The position numbers and the translations under genes are program-made. A DNA stretch of 64,000 bases from Diplosphaera chodatii (lineage: Eukaryota; Chlorophyta; Trebouxiophyceae; Prasiolales; Stichococcaceae), in NCBI GenBank assembly GCA_032358165.1, contig JAALGY010000032.1, positions 930,001 through 994,000 on the forward strand, given 5' to 3'. Below the pieces are notes generated by a model, which saw only the letters and a list, made by a program, of their open reading frames with translations, searched no databases and was not told the origin of the DNA. Positions 59,863-64,000 of the stretch are shown in pieces (the first letter of the stretch is position 1; each line of letters opens with the position of its first letter).

Positions 59863-62237
59863 TCATCGCGGCAGCAGCGTGCTGAGGTTGCTGCGCCGCC
59901 CGCCATGCAGGTGCCCGTTTTCCGGGTCCCCAAACACAGAGTCAATGCTTTGCAGGCTGTCTGTGCTGGCCGATGACCCGAGCTTGAGGTGCTCCATAGA
60001 CGGCGACACCTGCGGCATGCAGTATGTGGAAGGAACCAGATGAATGCATAATGACTTTGGTACTCTGATATCATCAGCACACTGATGGCTCACAGCTGGC
60101 AGCAGTTGCGTCTCAACAATGCGGTGGCCGTTCAAATGACACACCTGTAAATTCTTCGCTGGCAGCACATGTTTGTGTTCTGCCTTAGCTGTGGGTCTCA
60201 ACCCGCCTGCGGGACAGTCAAGTACAGCATTGATGCCATCCCCCACGAGCCGAATGATGAGACATCGGGCATATCGTTTGTATCCAGTTCAGCACAATCA
60301 CAAGGGTGATGTTTCAGCACCTTGCGAGAAGAACTGGTGCATGGAGATGCCCACGATGGACACGCCAATGCTGAAGTTGAGCGTCAGCTTGTGCCCAAAG
60401 AGCGCAGCAGACAGCACGGCTGTAAACAATGTTGCAATTGTCGACGAGTACCTGTGAGAGATTGAGCAAATGCACCATCAAAATGATGGAAACGGCAGAT
60501 ACTCTGCAATTACTAGGCAGCTGTATGGTGCCACACCGTCAAGGCCAGGTGCTGATGTACCCACTTTTTCAAGATGGTATCTGCATACTTGAAGAAGAAG
60601 CTGGAAAGTACACCCTGCATGGCATTGTTGGCCACCAAAAGGAATGTGACCTGCAGGGAGCAGCAGGTACGAGCCTGAGAGTAGGCTCGTGAAGCGGAAA
60701 AGTCTGTCGACATGCTCTGTACGAGGGCAGGTTGCTCCACACCGGCCGGAGGCATGCACGCAGAGGCTGTACGCCATTTGCTGTCACCAAGGTATCAGCC
60801 AAGTGCTGCACGACACATGACCCTCGCCCCTGGCTTCATGAGCTATAGCACAAGCACAGCAAGGCAGCGTGAGTCAGACTCACCGTGGTCAGCCCTGAAA
60901 ACATGCTGCTGAGCGGCTGGCGTCCCACAGTGGCCACTGCGCACATGCCTGCCAAGTTGAACACCGCGCCAAAAAAGTACAGGAACCTGTGTGATCATGC
61001 AGACTTTTTGGCAAAGCTGTCTTCGACTGGTCAGTGCCACACCCGAAGGTGCAGCCTATTGCAGACACAGACCATGGCGAGCATGCACTGCACAGCGCAC
61101 ACCCGCACGGGTGCACATTCTGCCAAGGCATGTGGCTTGTACCAGTTCTGCAGGTCGATGCTGGTGTCCATGTGTTTTTTGAGCGCCAGCTCGTTGTACA
61201 CCGACGCCAGGCTGGGCACCGTCACGCTGCCAAGCGTGTACATCGCTGCCGCCAGCACCATGACGTCACCTGCACCCGCCAGGACCACAGACCCTCGTGT
61301 CCTCCCAGCTTCTGCCCAGCGAATGGCTGAAGGCGCACGATCGACGTGTTTGCACATGCTGCATGCTGACCGCGTGAAGTGAGCGCCCACGAGGTCAGTC
61401 TTCACGTGACAGCATGCCTCACCGCCGCCGTCTTTGGTGCAGTAGTTGAGCTGGTTGACGGTGATGCCGGCAACCAGCAGCACCAGCGCCTCCCACTGGA
61501 ATACTGTGAATGTGCGGTGCAGGATGCCCTTCATCAGCACCGCAATCACCAGGATCTGCGACCACGCAGCCCCACTGTCTAGCACCCAATCGTCGGCACA
61601 TGCACATCTCAAGGCCCCACTCCATCAGCCAATGCATGCGATGATCATGTCTGCTTTGTACAACGGCTGACTTGTACAGCCTGTCGAGTAGCGTTGGGCA
61701 CCTTCAGGTTGCCCAGCATCTTCGCAGTGGTCGGCTTGAAGTACAGCTGCATGGCAAACTTCAGGTAGTTGTTGACGGCGTACAGGCCCGCAGGCACCGC
61801 CAGCAGCCGATTGTGCTGTGCGTCCCGCACGAACGACCGCATCGACCGGTACATTGGCTTTCCTGGCCGCCCTGTGCCCTGCAGTGCATCAACGGGACAG
61901 TTGACACTCATCAATCGTGCAGCTGCTGAGCTGATCAGACCACTGCTTGCAAGTGAACGCCAGCCATGGCCTGCAAAATGGGTGGCCGACCCCTGATCCT
62001 TCCTATTCAACTATCTGGCAGAGCACAGTGCTAGCCGTGACATCTGCGCACATTGACCAGGAGCGTGGCGGTGGCAAAGACCAGCTTGGCGCACTCCACC
62101 ATGAGGTTGATCGCCACAGGGTGAAAGCTGTATTTGCCATCTGCATTCTTCGCCATGTGCACCAACACCGGCGCAAGGCCGATGAAGAAGCAGTCTGCGG
62201 CGACCAGCCACACCTGTAAGGCCAGCGAGGCAGCCAT
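59863..62237 (-). CDS. CMP-sialic-acid-transporter-like nucleotide-sugar transporter (CSTLP)
   Basis: Multi-pass Golgi nucleotide-sugar antiporter; the plant proteins transport CMP-linked or related sugars. Minus-strand exons match the plant family closely. [20 protein letters not shown] and [18 protein letters not shown] (about 62075-62215) come first, then [20 protein letters not shown] and [20 protein letters not shown] (about 61715-61845), [20 protein letters not shown] and [18 protein letters not shown] (about 61445-61560), and [20 protein letters not shown] with [10 protein letters not shown] (about 61150-61235). [14 protein letters not shown] (about 60935-60985), [20 protein letters not shown] with [26 protein letters not shown] with [20 protein letters not shown] (about 60325-60450), and a cytosolic Ser-rich tail ending NLSTLLPR complete it, stop at 59863. 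The ATG at 62237 ([12 protein letters not shown]) is the likely start. Confidence 0.9.
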
Positions 62238-63429
62238 CTCATCCTGCTTGCAGCCTGCCAGTTGCCCTGATATAAAGTGCAGGATCAAACTCAGGGCACA
62301 GTGTAAGACAGGCGAGGAGAGCCTTGGTGTTACTGCAGCTCTACATCGACGCTTGCCTTCCAGGCGCGGCCATGCCAGCCTGGCGGAGCGCTTGTGCTGG
62401 GCTGTTGTGCGTATGCCTTGAACGCAGGCGCCCCCTGCACGGTGACATCAGGGTGTACCGCACATGCTCCAACACACGGCCACGCAGTTCTTCCCAACCT
62501 CCCAGCAAGACTAGGATCTCATTGCACAGTGGAAGCTGGCAATGTGCACCTTGAAGGGTGTGCTTGTGCCGGTGAGGCCCCGGTCCACGCCATTCTGAGC
62601 GCCGATGCTGCTCGCGGCAACCGGCGCATATCGCGGCGGCAGGTCGGCTGCATATGGTCCACTCTGCATGTGCATGTGCGTACTCATGATTTGTGGCTAT
62701 GTTCAAAGTGATCACACATGAAGTCACCGAAGTCCAGCCAGTACCACATGCATCATGCGCGCCATACCTTCATCCTGGCGCAGATGCTATGACCCGCTAG
62801 GCATCTGTTTGCAGTCGGACATCGGGCCTTGAAGCGTTCAAAATAGCCTCAGGCTGCGCACTGTCGGCCCACGTCCCGGCACTGGGTACAGCACAGCCTA
62901 TGCTCCCCTGCGATCTGGACAAGCTGACAGTCCGAAGCGCAGATGAGACAGCTGGTGCTGTGCCAGCGCTCAGCTAGTTTGTGCATAGAGACACATCAAC
63001 ACGAGTGAAACCTATGCTCACTACACAAGTCACTGCCACCTTCAACGATTGCTTCAGGTCAGTCGCAACTTTGCTTCTGTTGCGCTAGGCGTGCTGCGAA
63101 GACTTGCTGGGCTGACAGCTCAAAGCATGCGCGCGGTGGTGCTCGCCTCGATACATATGCCAGTGAGCAGCTTGTGTTTGCTATATGCGAGGATGCAGGC
63201 CCTGCCATGTGTACATCGGCGGCAGCTGCGGCGGGCACTTGGTATCAACAGGCCGACAACATGCTGCTTCCGTCATCCTCGTGCACAGTGCGCAATTCCC
63301 TCTGGCTGACATGCTGCAACACGATCAAAAACACTGCAGAAATCAATTATGAAGCTGTTGCCAGTTGCTGCTCGCTGATGACCGGTCCTCGCATGCGCTC
63401 TGCAGCAAACTATTACCAGTGGTGGCCGA
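62238..63429. other. Intergenic stretch of about 1.2 kb, nothing recognised
   Basis: Lies between the start of the Golgi transporter gene and the stop of the mitochondrial carrier gene, both on the minus strand. Several open frames (for example minus 62341-62727) have no recognisable family and no clear splice model. It should contain the transporter promoter and the carrier 3' UTR. Confidence 0.35.
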
Positions 63430-64000
63430 TCAGCTGCCGGCTGCTGGTGCAAGCTCCCCCCTTCGCTCAGCGGCTGCTCGCTTCATGAAGCGTTGAAGCA
63501 TCTCGAAGGTGGTGAAGGTGAGCGCTGCCGCTGGCGTCGTCCGCAGCAAGTTGGCAGAGCAGCCCCGGTAGAAACCATGGATGCCGTCCTGGGCCCATAT
63601 CTGCACAACAGCAGACAGAGAATGCGGTCATGCCGACGAGCCACGCGGGTCGCGGTCAGTGACATACCATGTGCACCAGCAGGAAGTGTCGACACGGCCA
63701 GCCGCACCCGTTTGGACGTCGTCACCAGGCCGCGGAAGGCGCCGGTGCCCTGGATGTGCATGTACGACCGGATGACCTCATGCGGGTAGGTCGCCGTGGA
63801 GGCCACCATCTTTGACGCCGCCGAGACGCAGACGAGCTCCATGGGCTTGAGCTGCTCGGTGTGGCCGCCCTCATTGCGTTCGGCCATCTGCCGGCAGGCA
63901 CATGCCACATAAATGGAAAGACGTTGAGCATTGCCGGCGTGAAGGTAGGGCCAAACAGGGTGGGCAAGCGAGGCGCACACCGACTCTGATAGTACCTTTC
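63430..64000 (-). CDS. Mitochondrial carrier family protein, NAD/folate-carrier-like, C-terminal part
   Basis: The last repeat of a solute carrier with six transmembrane helices. An internal exon (about 63712-63888, after an acceptor CCGGCAG) reads MELVCVSAASKMVASTATYP followed by HEVIRSYMHIQGTGAFRGL. This is the ELxxASxxSKxxASxxTYPHEVxRxRLQ pattern of the NAD+/pyrimidine-nucleotide/folate branch, where the carrier signature has PHE instead of PxD. The last exon reads WAQDGIHGFYRGCSANLLRT and TPAAALTFTTFEMLQRFMKR (about 63475-63600), then a short tail, stop at 63430. The 5' exons lie beyond the right edge. Transport substrate and membrane (mitochondrial inner, plastid or peroxisomal) cannot be decided from this fragment. 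Confidence 0.82.

Noticed and set aside
63000..63430. Possible additional small gene between transporter and carrier
   Set aside because: Open frames are short, lack consistent splice signals and show no family motif; best read as spacer and 3' UTR.

Overview
This window is nuclear DNA from a green alga. It is most likely a chlorophyte, perhaps trebouxiophyte-like, but that rank is an inference. Genes are split into many short exons by GT-AG introns of roughly 50-300 bp, plus at least two GC-AG introns. Exons are GC-rich with G/C-ending codons. The recognisable proteins are of plant/algal type: plant-type NUP155, plastid pyruvate dehydrogenase E2, a plastid ABC1 kinase, an AMY3-like alpha-amylase, plant-type glutaminyl cyclase and a CSTLP-type Golgi transporter. 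There are no prokaryotic operons, viral genes, CRISPR arrays or intact transposons. Exon models were built by eye from reading frame, splice-site phase and remembered family motifs, so internal boundaries are approximate unless stated.

Layout, left to right. 1-5.3 kb: NUP155 (minus, 3' end outside the window). 5.6-7.3 kb: MYND/MSS51-C protein (minus). 8.2-9.7 kb: chalcone-isomerase-fold protein (plus). 10.2-11.3 kb: Gln-rich protein (plus). 11.8-14.2 kb: SET-domain methyltransferase (minus). 14.5-17.7 kb: TFIIE-alpha (minus). 18.6-21.0 kb: class 2 dihydroorotate dehydrogenase (plus). 21.5-25.1 kb: ABC1/UbiB kinase (minus). 25.8-29.0 kb: alpha-amylase (plus). 29.5-30.9 kb: UTP23 (minus). 31.2-32.4 kb: ankyrin protein (plus). 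32.8-35.6 kb: weakly supported hypothetical genes (plus). 35.6-38.1 kb: no confident gene. 38.1 kb: tRNA-Arg(UCU) (minus). 39.0-40.8 kb: OTU-family protein (minus). 41.3-43.5 kb: glutaminyl cyclase (plus). 44.0-47.3 kb: 2OG-oxygenase-like domain fused to a SUMO-like domain (minus). 47.7-49.2 kb: MIS12 (plus). 49.4-54.5 kb: HEAT-type protein resembling condensin-II CAP-D3 (plus). 54.8-55.8 kb: two-TM protein (minus). 56.2-59.2 kb: plastid PDH E2 (plus). 59.9-62.2 kb: CMP-sialate-transporter-like protein (minus). 63.4 kb to the right edge: mitochondrial-carrier-family protein (minus).

The genes serve unrelated housekeeping roles: nuclear pore, transcription initiation, rRNA processing, chromosome segregation, pyrimidine synthesis, starch breakdown, plastid acetyl-CoA and Golgi/mitochondrial transport. 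They are mostly arranged as divergent or convergent neighbours. The most notable observations are these: an OTU domain whose catalytic Cys codon reads Ser; a phase-consistent fusion of an apparently metal-site-deficient 2OG-oxygenase fold with a Rad60/SUMO-like domain; an alpha-amylase with a long Ser-rich insertion in its barrel; an SET domain with QHS in place of NHS; GC-AG introns; and a perfect 34-bp tandem duplication just upstream of a start codon.
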